Source: Flavobacterium sp. H122 (GTDB lineage: Bacteria > Bacteroidota > Bacteroidia > Flavobacteriales > Flavobacteriaceae). From it: a stretch of 64,000 nucleotides of DNA. How positions within the stretch are numbered: the first letter of the stretch is position 1; every line of letters begins with the position of its first letter. Positions 10,066 to 18,498 of the stretch are shown piece by piece. Location: assembly GCF_004959765.1 (NCBI RefSeq), contig NZ_SJZD01000003.1:186001-250000 (forward strand), given 5' to 3'. Position numbers and translations under genes: made by a program. The notes beneath the pieces were generated by a model. That model was given only the letters and a program-made list of their open reading frames with translations, did no database searches and was not told where the DNA came from.

Positions 10066-10621
10066 ACTCTGCGTTTAGTCCTTTTAAAATGTCTTCTGTT
10101 AAATCGGCAACTTCAGCTGCATACATGATATTTCCACCTCCGGAAGCGCCAAAGATGATTTTGTAACCATGGTTTTTACCATATTCTTTAACGTAATCAT
10201 TGATGTCGTTGATTACGGTTTGGGTAATTTTTTTATCTTCTTCCTGAATTTGTTTTTGAATGGCTTCCTGATATCCGTTGATTTGCTGTTGTTTGTTGGC
10301 TAACAATTCTTGTTTTAATTTTAACTCGTTAGCTGATAAGGAAGCTCTTTCTTTTTCGTAGTTTTTCAATTCGTTTTGCCATTTTCCAACCAATGAATCA
10401 ATATTACCTTTCATGGCTGTGGCTTTTTTATCAAACTCGGCTTTAGCAGTTTTGGTTCTGCTGTACCCTTGAATTAATTTGTTTACATCGACATATACCA
10501 ATTCTGAACTGTTATAACTTTTGAATAATCCAAAAATACTGATTAAAAAAGCTAACAATCCCAATATCCATGGTGTATTTTTATTCCCCAAAATCCCCTT
10601 CAAAAACTCTAATTTATTCAT
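10049..10621 (-). CDS. OmpH/Skp-like membrane-anchored protein
   Basis: I place the start at the ATG at 10621 (MNKLEFLKG, 190 residues) rather than an upstream start 16 codons earlier. The later ATG is preceded by an A-rich stretch typical of this genome, and the extension looks non-coding. Residues about 17-35 form one membrane segment (ILGLLAFLISIFGLF). The rest has the Skp/OmpH pattern: VYVDVNKLIQGYSRTK, a long Lys/Glu/Gln coiled coil, then GYKIIFGASGGGNIMYAA near the end. Skp-like proteins bind unfolded outer-membrane clients. As first gene of the operon it could chaperone the RHS-like products. It differs from classical Skp in having a retained anchor instead of a cleaved signal. Confidence 0.8.
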   Translation of the reverse strand: MNKLEFLKGILGNKNTPWILGLLAFLISIFGLFKSYNSSELVYVDVNKLIQGYSRTKTAKAEFDKKATAMKGNIDSLVGKWQNELKNYEKERASLSANELKLKQELLANKQQQINGYQEAIQKQIQEEDKKITQTVINDINDYVKEYGKNHGYKIIFGASGGGNIMYAAEVADLTEDILKGLNAEYDKKK

Positions 10622-10714
10622 TATCTTCAATTTTGGCGCGAAAATAACTGTTAAAAAAGTCTTTACCAAATTCTTTTAACAAGAGTTGTTAACAAAAAAC
10701 ACATTGAAAAAAAT

Positions 10715-10722
10715 TATATTTG
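10715..10722 (+). promoter_or_regulatory. -7 promoter box for the pilin/T2SS operon
   Basis: TATATTTG matches the Bacteroidetes -7 consensus TAnnTTTG and sits 18 bp before the ATG of the pilin gene. No convincing -33 TTG at the usual spacing is visible. The TTG within this box could be mistaken for a start codon. Confidence 0.55.
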
Positions 10723-10740
10723 CACGCAAATAAATTGAAA

Positions 10741-11145
10741 ATGAAAAAAAATCATAAAATAGCTTCTTTCAACCTTCAGGAAATGCTAATTGTATTAGCG
10801 ATTATTGGGATATTACTTTTAATTGCTTTACCTAATTTAATGCCTTTAATAACAAAAGCCAAAAGTGTGGAAGCACAAACGCAATTGAAAGCCATATTTA
10901 ATGCAGAACAACAATATTTTTTCATGAATTCAAAATACTCGAACGCATTATCTGAAATTGACTATGAATTACCTAAAACAGTTAAAGATGGTGGTAGTGC
11001 TAATTACACTTATGAAATTATCAATTCTTCTGCCAATGAATTTAAAGCAAAGGCGACTGCAGTAACAGATTTTAACGGTAATGGCATTTTTAATATTTGG
11101 GAAATAGACCAAAATGGTAATCCTAAACAAATCACAGCCGATTAA
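10741..11145 (+). CDS. Type IV pilin/GspG-like pseudopilin
   Basis: A 134-residue prepilin. After a short basic leader (MKKNHKIASFN) comes a class III signal: LQEMLIVLAIIGILLLIALPNLMP, with Glu at position +5 relative to the processed end. The residue at the cleavage site differs from the usual Gly-Phe (here N-L/Q region), so processing needs checking. The C-terminal part has FNGNGIFNIWEIDQNGNP, similar to the calcium-binding end of GspG-type major pseudopilins. The start is the ATG at 10741; an upstream TTG lies in the -7 box. It overlaps the peptidase gene by 1 bp (TAATG) and is the only pilin in the cluster. Confidence 0.85.
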   Translation: MKKNHKIASFNLQEMLIVLAIIGILLLIALPNLMPLITKAKSVEAQTQLKAIFNAEQQYFFMNSKYSNALSEIDYELPKTVKDGGSANYTYEIINSSANEFKAKATAVTDFNGNGIFNIWEIDQNGNPKQITAD

Positions 11146-11624
11146 TGTTCTTTGTTAAGATAAGTCTAATTATAACATTATTGAGTATTTTGCATCAAGA
11201 TTATAAAGATCGTGAGGTATATTGGTTTTTATATCCTTTTGCAGGGATGCTGTTTTTTATTTTACAATATCAACAGAGCGGAATTACTGTAACTCTCACG
11301 AATTTGACATTCAACTTATTCTTTATTTCAATAATATTACTTTGTGCTTATTGTTATAATCTGATTAGACTTAAATTGAATTTTTTAAAAGAGGTTTTAG
11401 GTATTGGTGATATACTTTTTTTTATCTTCATCTGTTTTGGGTTTTCACCGGTTTCTTTTATTGTCTTGTTTGTTTTTTCATTAGTATTCGCTTTGGCAAT
11501 TCATCTGTCGTTAACAAATAAAAAACAGAAAAGTGTGCCTTTAGCGGGTTATATGTCTTTATTTTTTTGCATTGTACTTCTCTTTGGTTTTTTTATGAAT
11601 GTATCTTTTTTATATGCTTTTTAA
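11145..11624 (+). CDS. A24-type prepilin peptidase, short form
   Basis: A 159-residue membrane protein with about five or six hydrophobic segments. The two catalytic aspartates of A24 aspartyl prepilin peptidases are visible: the first in HQDYKDREVYW near residues 18-22 and the second in LGIGDILFF (GxGD motif) near residue 88. The N-terminal cytoplasmic methylase domain with its zinc cysteines found in PilD is absent, as in short archaeal/TadV-like members. It very likely cleaves the pilin encoded just upstream. It shares 1 bp with that gene and abuts the ATPase gene with no gap. Confidence 0.83.
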   Translation: MFFVKISLIITLLSILHQDYKDREVYWFLYPFAGMLFFILQYQQSGITVTLTNLTFNLFFISIILLCAYCYNLIRLKLNFLKEVLGIGDILFFIFICFGFSPVSFIVLFVFSLVFALAIHLSLTNKKQKSVPLAGYMSLFFCIVLLFGFFMNVSFLYAF

Positions 11625-13031
11625 ATGACGAACAATTATCATATTTCTACCGAATTCTTAGAGCTTATTAAAGCTGAACAAGCCTACCATTACAGAATAA
11701 TACCAACAAGTAAAAAAGGATCTGTTTATATTTTTAAAACAGATCATCCTGAATTAGAGAACTTAAAAAGTGAGCTTGGAATTATACTTGGAATTACGAT
11801 TGAATTAGAAAAGGACAGTACTGAAAACATTAATCGTTATTTATCTACTAACTATAGAAAATCCAACACTGAAAAAATTTCTGAAATTCATTATTCCAAT
11901 GATTTTTTAGAGAAAATATTAATTAATGCAAAAGAAATAGGAAGCAGTGATATCCATTTTGAGCCTTTTGAAAAAAAAGCCCGGGTACGATTCCGCTTAG
12001 ATGGAAAACTTAAAGAACAATTTCATATTACTACTGAAGAATACCCTATCTTAATTAATAAAATTAAAATCAGGGCGCAGTTAGATATTTCTGAAAAACG
12101 TTTGCCTCAAGATGGAAGAATTGCTGTTGTAACAGACACTGAAGATTTTGATATCCGTGTTTCTGTATTGCCTGCATTACATGGAGAAAAAGTAGTGTTA
12201 CGTCTCTTAAGCAAAGATACTGATCATCTACAGATGGATTCTTTAGGCTTTTCAAAAAAGGAATTGAAAACATATATTGAAAACATAAAAAAGCCTAACG
12301 GAATTGTTTTAATATCTGGACCAACAGGATCTGGAAAGACCACTACTTTATATGCAACATTAAAGCATTTAAATCAACCCAACACCAATATACTTACAGT
12401 TGAAGATCCTATTGAATATACTTTAGAGGGTATTACACAAGTACAATTAAAGGAAAATATAGGTTTGGATTTTGCTACTACCCTACGTACTTTTTTGCGT
12501 CAGGATCCTGATATTATTATGGTAGGTGAAATTCGCGATATAGCTACTGCTAATATGGCAATTAGGGCTGCTTTAACTGGTCACTTGGTTTTGTCGACAA
12601 TCCACACGAACTCAGCGTGGGCAACAGTTTCAAGATTAATCGATATGGGTATCCCCTCATTTCTTATTGCCAGTACCTTAAATATAAGCATTGCACAAAG
12701 ATTAATCCGAAAACTTTGTAATCATTGTAAAGCCGAAGCTGCCATTTCGACTGACATTTTCCCATCAGGTTTTGTAATTCCTATGGATTTAAAACATCAT
12801 TTCGAGGCAGTGGGTTGTGAATATTGTCATCATACCGGTTATCACGGCAGAAAAGCCATTTATGAAATACTTCCTGTAGATACCCAATTAGCTTCACATA
12901 TTAAAAACAACCAATTAATAATAGATGATTATTTGAATGACAAAGAAATTTATACATTAAAGAAAAACAGTCTTCAGCTTATCAAAGACGGAACAACATC
13001 TATAGATGAAGTTTTTTCATTACTAATGTAA
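11625..13031 (+). CDS. gspE: GspE/PilB-family secretion ATPase
   Basis: A 468-residue assembly ATPase. Visible motifs are Walker A (GPTGSGKTTTLYATL, about residue 231), the Asp box region (ILTVEDPIEYTLEGITQVQ), Walker B (PDIIMVGEIRD, about 297) and the His box (ALTGHLVLSTIHTNSA). Near the C-terminus are two CxxC pairs (CNHC at about 365 and CEYC at about 398), the zinc-binding module of GspE/PilB proteins. The N-terminal regulatory domain is short (about 90 residues). It would power assembly of the pilin. No GspF/PilC platform gene, its normal partner, is present in the operon. Confidence 0.93.
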   Translation: MTNNYHISTEFLELIKAEQAYHYRIIPTSKKGSVYIFKTDHPELENLKSELGIILGITIELEKDSTENINRYLSTNYRKSNTEKISEIHYSNDFLEKILINAKEIGSSDIHFEPFEKKARVRFRLDGKLKEQFHITTEEYPILINKIKIRAQLDISEKRLPQDGRIAVVTDTEDFDIRVSVLPALHGEKVVLRLLSKDTDHLQMDSLGFSKKELKTYIENIKKPNGIVLISGPTGSGKTTTLYATLKHLNQPNTNILTVEDPIEYTLEGITQVQLKENIGLDFATTLRTFLRQDPDIIMVGEIRDIATANMAIRAALTGHLVLSTIHTNSAWATVSRLIDMGIPSFLIASTLNISIAQRLIRKLCNHCKAEAAISTDIFPSGFVIPMDLKHHFEAVGCEYCHHTGYHGRKAIYEILPVDTQLASHIKNNQLIIDDYLNDKEIYTLKKNSLQLIKDGTTSIDEVFSLLM

Positions 13032-13037
13032 TAACAT

Positions 13038-13045
13038 TATATTTG
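13038..13045 (+). promoter_or_regulatory. -7 promoter box before the secretin gene
   Basis: TATATTTG is a full match to TAnnTTTG and lies between the stop of the ATPase gene and the ATG at 13067. It suggests that the secretin and downstream genes can also be transcribed from an internal promoter. Confidence 0.4.
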
Positions 13046-13066
13046 CCACTTCAATTTAAAATTTTC

Positions 13067-15223
13067 ATGAAAAAAATAGCTGGGTTATTCTTCTTTTTCT
13101 TTTTTTCGATAGCGTATTCGCAAGATAGTAGAATACAGCAAATAAAAAATAATATTGAATCTGTTTTACCGGATTCTAATGGCTTGTCTGAAAAAGTAAA
13201 TATTAATATTAAAGAAGCAACTTTAGGTAATTTTTTATTAGCCGTTTCAGAAATTCACAAAGTAAATATAAGTGTAGCTCCAAATTTGAATCAAATTAGC
13301 ATTGTAAACAATTTTACAGATGTTACTGTTGCTGACTTGTTAGTTTTTTTATGTAAAGAATATAATCTTACTATTGATTTTACAGGGAATATTCTATCAA
13401 TAAAACCTTTTGAAAGACCTGTCGAAAAACCTATTGTAAAAAATATAGACGTCCAATATGATGCTGGTAATGATTTGGTTTCTTTTGATTTAAAGGAGGA
13501 TAAACTGTATGATGCTTTTAAAAAAATAATGAATGAAAGTGGTAAAAACATTGTTTTTGCACCGGGTCTTGAAAACAAATTATTAACTGCCTATATTCAA
13601 AAAATGCCATTTGATGCTGCGCTGAATAAATTGGCATATGCTAATGATTTAAATGTAACCAAGTCAAAAGATAATTTTTATTTATTCGATCAATTGGAAG
13701 GGAGTTATCTTCCGGAAGCTTCAACCGAAAAAGGAACAAATACAATTAGGCAAAACAAACCACAACGTTCTAGAAAGTCTAATTTTTTCTTCAACATATT
13801 AGATCTTGACAAAAAAACATTAGAAGTCGATTTTGAGAATACACCTATATCAAGTATTGTCTATGATATTGGTAATGAATTAGGGATTGATATGTTTGTT
13901 TCCAGTCCATTAGAAAATGCTGGCAATGCTACATTCAAAGCAAAAAATATTGGATTTGACGAATTGTTAGTAAAATTGTTTGAATCTAAAATGGACGGTA
14001 AATCAGCTAGTGGAAATGGTAATTCGTCTCAACATTCTAATGAATCTAATTTTTCTTCTAACGAAAGCTTTACTTTCATGAAGAATGGAACCATTTATTA
14101 TTTTGGTACAAAAAATCAATTAGTGGTTAGAAATATTAAATCTATTCCTCTAATGCATCGTTCTATTGAGCTTTTAGGAAATCCATCCGGAGAAGGGAGA
14201 AGTTCAGGAAGAATTAGCAATAGTGGCTATAGTAATTACAATAATTTTAACGACAATAAACTAAACGGTAATAATTTTCAGAACTCATCAAATTCAAATA
14301 ATCTCTCTCAAAATTCTGGGACAAATAATTCTTCTGAATCTATTCTTTCTATTATTCCCGATGAAGTTAAAAAAGATTTGGATATTAAAATAGACAAAGA
14401 GTTAAATAGTTTTTTAGTAAATGGTCCTGCGGCCAATATTATTCGTTTTGAATCATTTATTAAATATATTGATAAGGCTGTCCCTGTAGTTCTTATAGAA
14501 GTTATGCTCTTAGAAAACAATAAAAGCACCACAATAGAAACAGGCATCAATGCAGGAATTGGTGATAAGCCAGTACAAACTAAAGGAAATGTTTTCCCGG
14601 GAGCAGATATTACACTTGGAGCAGAGACTATAAATAAAATCATTAATAATTTTGATGGTTTTGGTTCTCTAAACATAGGAAATGTTGTCCCTAATTTTTA
14701 CTTGAGCTTGAAAGCTTTAGAATCCAATGGGAATTTAAAAATAAGATCCACCCCCAGATTATCTACTTTAAATGGACATAAAGCTTACTTATCTATTGGA
14801 GAGACTACTTACTATGTAGTTACTAATCAAAACTTTTACGGTTCACAAATACCACAAACATCTGAAATCAAAAATTATCAACCTATAGATGCTGAATTAT
14901 CTGTAGCTATAATGCCATTAGTTTCTGGTGATGGACAAATTACAATGGATATCAAAGTGGTTCAGTCTAGTTTTAATGGACAAAAAGTTGATAAAAATGC
15001 CCCTCCAGGTATTAATTCAAGGGAGTTTACCTCAATCATCAGAGTAAAAGATCAAGATTTAGTTGTGCTTGGTGGTTTAGAAGAAAAAGTTAAAAACGAT
15101 TCGGGAGCTGGAGTTCCTCTATTGTCAAGAATACCAATTATTAAATGGTTTTTTAGCTCTAGAAAGAGAGAGGATTCTAAGAAAAAATTAACTGTTTTAA
15201 TCAAACCTACAGTTATTTACTAA
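13067..15223 (+). CDS. gspD: Type II/IV secretin (GspD/PilQ-like)
   Basis: A 718-residue outer-membrane secretin with signal peptide (FFFFFFSIAYSQ). Residues about 40-190 hold two STN/N0-like modules (NINIKEATLGNFLLAV and VSFDLKEDKLYDAFKK). A low-complexity Ser/Asn-rich linker follows at about 375-430. An N-domain (VPVVLIEVMLLENNKS) precedes the secretin core, which shows LSTLNGHKAYLSIGETTYYV and the typical end VVLGGLEEKVKNDSGAGVPLLSRIP. I use the ATG at 13067 because the earlier TTG lies within a -7 box. The stop overlaps the next ATG by 1 bp. It forms the outer-membrane pore of the system. Confidence 0.93.
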   Translation: MKKIAGLFFFFFFSIAYSQDSRIQQIKNNIESVLPDSNGLSEKVNINIKEATLGNFLLAVSEIHKVNISVAPNLNQISIVNNFTDVTVADLLVFLCKEYNLTIDFTGNILSIKPFERPVEKPIVKNIDVQYDAGNDLVSFDLKEDKLYDAFKKIMNESGKNIVFAPGLENKLLTAYIQKMPFDAALNKLAYANDLNVTKSKDNFYLFDQLEGSYLPEASTEKGTNTIRQNKPQRSRKSNFFFNILDLDKKTLEVDFENTPISSIVYDIGNELGIDMFVSSPLENAGNATFKAKNIGFDELLVKLFESKMDGKSASGNGNSSQHSNESNFSSNESFTFMKNGTIYYFGTKNQLVVRNIKSIPLMHRSIELLGNPSGEGRSSGRISNSGYSNYNNFNDNKLNGNNFQNSSNSNNLSQNSGTNNSSESILSIIPDEVKKDLDIKIDKELNSFLVNGPAANIIRFESFIKYIDKAVPVVLIEVMLLENNKSTTIETGINAGIGDKPVQTKGNVFPGADITLGAETINKIINNFDGFGSLNIGNVVPNFYLSLKALESNGNLKIRSTPRLSTLNGHKAYLSIGETTYYVVTNQNFYGSQIPQTSEIKNYQPIDAELSVAIMPLVSGDGQITMDIKVVQSSFNGQKVDKNAPPGINSREFTSIIRVKDQDLVVLGGLEEKVKNDSGAGVPLLSRIPIIKWFFSSRKREDSKKKLTVLIKPTVIY

Positions 15224-16431
15224 TGAACTTTATTGCGTCTTTTAAAAATAAAACAATTGGTAATCAATATGTAGGTATTGAATATTTTTCTGTTGATAAT
15301 GAAGATAATATAGCAATTCTATTAGTTGATAAAAAGAATCGTGAATTAATTCCGACAAAAGAAGATTTACGAATTTTTAAAGATTCAGTATTTAAAAATC
15401 TTGACAAAAAAAGAGTTTATAATTTAGTTATAAACTCCAATCAAGTTGTTCAAAAGGAAATTCAAGAAACTGAGGGTGCTGATTCTAAATTATTACATAA
15501 AGCGTTTCCTAATATAAAATGGGAAGATTTTTACTATTCCATTTGGCGTTTAAAAAGTAAATCGATTATTAGTATAACCAGAAAATCGGTTGTTGATGAC
15601 ATAATCAATAAATTCAAAAGTAATGAGATTTTTATTTTTCATATTTGTATTGGAAATTCTCCTTTATCCGTCATTTTCGATATTGTAAATCAAGAGACAT
15701 TAGAGACAAATAAGCATATTCTTAATTTTGATTACAATAAAGATCTAATCTTACCACGGGACATAAAAACTTCAATTGATTATGAAATAAACGGGCTGAA
15801 AATTTCCAATAAACATTTATTAGCTTTTTCAGTAACTCTACAGTCTATTCTGAATAGAAAACTTACTTCAGGAAACTTAGATAGCTTAAACTTGTCTCTT
15901 AAGGACAATTTTTTTCAAAAACAATTTTTCACTAAAGGAATCCAGACAGGAATAGGTGTTTTATTGATACTATTACTTTTTAATTTCTTTTTCTTCACAA
16001 ACTATTATAAAAAAGTTGAAGAAAACTCTAAAACATTAGAAGTAAACCATTCTTCTCAACAAGTATTGTCAAAGCTTAAACTGCGTATTAAATTAAAGGA
16101 AGAAACTGTTAAAAAAATATATAGTAATTCAAACATTTCATGTGTGGCTATTTTGAATAATATAACCAAAGATATTCCTTCCTCAATTTTATTGTCAGAA
16201 TTAACATATCAACCGCTTCAGAAGAAAATTAAGGAAGAAGAAGCTATTCTTATAGACAACAAAGCTATTCTAATTACTGGTGCAACAATAAATACAGAAA
16301 TATTTACAAATTGGATTGAATCTTTAGAAAAAATAAGTTTTGTAGATAAGGTTGTTATTACACATTTTGGTAAAAATGAAAATTTAGAGACTACTTTTTC
16401 ACTCAAGTTATTAATAAATGAAACTAAATAG
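15223..16431 (+). CDS. PilM/PilN-like (GspL-like) inner-membrane assembly protein
   Basis: A 402-residue protein with one membrane segment at about residues 243-263 (GVLLILLLFNFFFFTNYY). The cytoplasmic N-terminal half has weak resemblance to an actin-like PilM/GspL domain, and the periplasmic C-terminal half looks like PilN (coiled coil, then ILNNITKDIPSSILLSELTYQ and a final small beta/alpha domain). So one chain may replace separate PilM and PilN. The assignment rests on topology and on its place between the secretin and a PilO-like gene; sequence identity is not obvious by eye. It overlaps the next gene by 14 bp. Confidence 0.65.
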   Translation: MNFIASFKNKTIGNQYVGIEYFSVDNEDNIAILLVDKKNRELIPTKEDLRIFKDSVFKNLDKKRVYNLVINSNQVVQKEIQETEGADSKLLHKAFPNIKWEDFYYSIWRLKSKSIISITRKSVVDDIINKFKSNEIFIFHICIGNSPLSVIFDIVNQETLETNKHILNFDYNKDLILPRDIKTSIDYEINGLKISNKHLLAFSVTLQSILNRKLTSGNLDSLNLSLKDNFFQKQFFTKGIQTGIGVLLILLLFNFFFFTNYYKKVEENSKTLEVNHSSQQVLSKLKLRIKLKEETVKKIYSNSNISCVAILNNITKDIPSSILLSELTYQPLQKKIKEEEAILIDNKAILITGATINTEIFTNWIESLEKISFVDKVVITHFGKNENLETTFSLKLLINETK

Positions 16432-16930
16432 AAAAAATAAATTTTTAATTGTTGGTTTTATTCTAGCATTTTATTTGTGCTACACCTTTGCTATTTCCAA
16501 TACCATTAAGTATTATAAGGAATTCCTTTCTCAAAAAGAAGTTTTGGCTGGCCAGAATTTTTCTCCTAAAACAATAAGTCAATTGAATCAAAAAGAAAAG
16601 CAACTTGATCGATTATTGGAAAATCAACAAATAAACATATCTGAATCTTATCAAAATAATTTATTAAAATTCCTAAACACTCATGCCGTTAAATTCGATT
16701 TAAAGATTGTTGAATTTAAAGAGCCTCATGTTGTGAAAGCCAACAAATCTAAAGAGTTAAATTACATTTTCATACTTCAAGGGTCATATAATGGTATTAT
16801 TTCATTGCTAAATCAATTAGAAAACAATTCTAATATTGGTTTTATAAGACATGTGCATTTTATAAAAGAAAGAAACTATAAATCTAATATCGATCAATTA
16901 TTTGCTGAAATTGTATTGACGAACAATTAA
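16418..16930 (+). CDS. PilO/GspM-like protein
   Basis: A 170-residue bitopic protein: short cytoplasmic N-terminus, one membrane segment (FLIVGFILAFYLCYTFAI, residues about 8-26), a coiled coil and a small periplasmic domain (FILQGSYNGIISLLNQLE) typical of PilO/GspM. It overlaps the PilM/N-like gene by 14 bp and ends the operon, followed by a terminator. With the secretin and ATPase it would make up the alignment complex. The call is by topology and position. Confidence 0.65.
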   Translation: MKLNRKNKFLIVGFILAFYLCYTFAISNTIKYYKEFLSQKEVLAGQNFSPKTISQLNQKEKQLDRLLENQQINISESYQNNLLKFLNTHAVKFDLKIVEFKEPHVVKANKSKELNYIFILQGSYNGIISLLNQLENNSNIGFIRHVHFIKERNYKSNIDQLFAEIVLTNN

Positions 16931-16970
16931 AATGATTTTCTAGAAGATTTTTTAATAATGTTGATTTTGA

Positions 16971-17001
16971 AAAACCTCTTCAGCAATGAAGAGGTTTTTT
17001 T
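16971..17001 (+). terminator. Rho-independent terminator of the T2SS-like operon
   Basis: AACCTCTTCA and TGAAGAGGTT form a perfect stem around a 4-nt loop, followed by a run of T. Confidence 0.9.
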
Positions 17002-17102
17002 ATTTATGTATTTTTAGGATTTATTGAGTTGTCTTGTTTGAAGGTGTGTTGAAAAAAAATCTTTCTCTTTTGATTTCCTTGTCTAAAATCTAATCCAACG
17101 AT

Positions 17103-18047
17103 ATGGTTTGTAAGTTGTTTTTGAAATATCTGTTGCTTATTGCTTTTTCAGTTATCACTGTTAATCAGGTTAGCGGGCAGTCACAAGTTGCGATTACTAT
17201 TGATGATGTGCCAAATACTAAAATTTTCCAAGCCGATAAGTTTCAGTCTTTATTATTAAAGACATTGGATTCTGTAAATATTCCAATAACTATATTTATC
17301 AATGAAGAAAAATTAGTCAATACTGATAATGTAGCCAAAAATACCCGATTGCTGAAAAATTGGATAAAAAGAAAGTACATTACTGTTGGCAATCATACAT
17401 ACAGTCATTCCAGATATTCAGAAGCTGGTTTCGAATCTTTTACCAAAGACATTGAAAAAGGAGAGGTACTTACTAAAAAATTGTCCAAAAAATATGGTAA
17501 GCCTTTAAAGTATTTTAGATTCCCATTCAACGATTTAGGGAAAGATAGTCTTCAACACGCTAAAATACAGGAACATTTACTTCGTAAAGGCTATTGTGTG
17601 ACTCCTTTTACAGTTGAGAGTATCGATTGGATGTACAATGCTGTTTATGAATATTATCTCCAAAAAAACGACAAAGCAAATGCTGAGGAAATAGGTGAAA
17701 AATACGTTGCAAAAACTATCGAGTATTTTAATTATTTTGAAGCTGTTGCAATGCAAAAATACAACAGACCAATTAAGCATATATACCTTTGTCATGATAA
17801 TGCCTTAAATATTGTTTTTCTGCCTGAGATTGTCAGCAGGTTAAGAAAGAATAATTATACTTTTATAAGTCTTGACGATGCACTGCAGGATGATGTCTAT
17901 AAACAAAAAGACCTGTATTATAAAAAATGGGGAATTTCCTGGATTTACAGATGGATGAAATCTCAGGAAGAAAGGATTGGACTCATGAAGAAAGAACCAA
18001 GTACGGAAGATATTGAAGGTCTATACGGTCAATTGATTCAAAAATGA
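17103..18047 (+). CDS. Secreted polysaccharide deacetylase family protein
   Basis: A 314-residue protein with signal peptide (LLLIAFSVITVNQVSGQ). The NodB homology domain is clear: TIDDVPNTK (motif 1 with the catalytic and metal Asp), GNHTYSHSRYS (motif 2 with the two His), and YFRFPFNDLG (motif 3). These enzymes remove N- or O-acetyl groups from peptidoglycan, chitin or other glycans; the substrate cannot be told from sequence. The C-terminal portion has HIYLCHDNALN, the likely last motif. It is a single gene between two terminators. Confidence 0.85.
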   Translation: MVCKLFLKYLLLIAFSVITVNQVSGQSQVAITIDDVPNTKIFQADKFQSLLLKTLDSVNIPITIFINEEKLVNTDNVAKNTRLLKNWIKRKYITVGNHTYSHSRYSEAGFESFTKDIEKGEVLTKKLSKKYGKPLKYFRFPFNDLGKDSLQHAKIQEHLLRKGYCVTPFTVESIDWMYNAVYEYYLQKNDKANAEEIGEKYVAKTIEYFNYFEAVAMQKYNRPIKHIYLCHDNALNIVFLPEIVSRLRKNNYTFISLDDALQDDVYKQKDLYYKKWGISWIYRWMKSQEERIGLMKKEPSTEDIEGLYGQLIQK

Positions 18048-18144
18048 AACGAGTTGTTGTTCTTGGAACAGTATAAAAAAATTGAAGCAGTAAAGTATAG
18101 GTCAAGGAAGTGTATTATTGATTTATACTGTTGATTAAAAAAAA

Positions 18145-18185
18145 TAAAAAAGCCTTAGATTATAAATTCTAAGGCTTTTTGTTTT
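18145..18185 (+). terminator. Terminator after the deacetylase gene, also serving tRNA-Leu
   Basis: AAAAGCCTTAGA and TTCTAAGGCTTTTT form a long stem with a T run on the plus strand and an A/T-rich flank on the other, so it may work in both directions. Confidence 0.85.
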
Positions 18186-18193
18186 TTTAATCG

Positions 18194-18273
18194 TACCCGG
18201 AGTGGGAATCGAACCCACACACCTAAGTACACGAGTTTGAGTCGTGCGCGTCTACCAATTCCGCCATCCGGGC
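18194..18273 (-). tRNA. tRNA-Leu (CAA)
   Basis: The minus strand gives a cloverleaf: acceptor GCCCGGA pairing with TCCGGGT (one wobble), anticodon stem CACGA/TCGTG with loop CTCAAAC (anticodon CAA), an 11-nt variable region and T arm GTGGG-TTCGATT-CCCAC. CCA is not encoded. Confidence 0.95.
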
Positions 18274-18377
18274 ATAAACTGATTGTTGTTTCAGTATTGT
18301 GGGTGCAAATGTAATTAAATTTTTTAAATTTCATAAAAAATAGTTGAAAAATAGCTTTTCCAGTTGGATTTTATTCC

Positions 18378-18385
18378 TAAATTTG
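18378..18385 (+). promoter_or_regulatory. -7 promoter box for prs
   Basis: TAAATTTG matches TAnnTTTG, giving an untranslated leader of about 110 nt before prs. No good -33 element is seen. Confidence 0.45.
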
Positions 18386-18498
18386 CACCGCGTTAAAGCA
18401 CAACAACACATAACTAACTACATCCGAGGTGTTTATATCGATATGATTTTGAAAAATGATATTGCATAGAAACGTAACGGAATAAAAACAACTGATTA

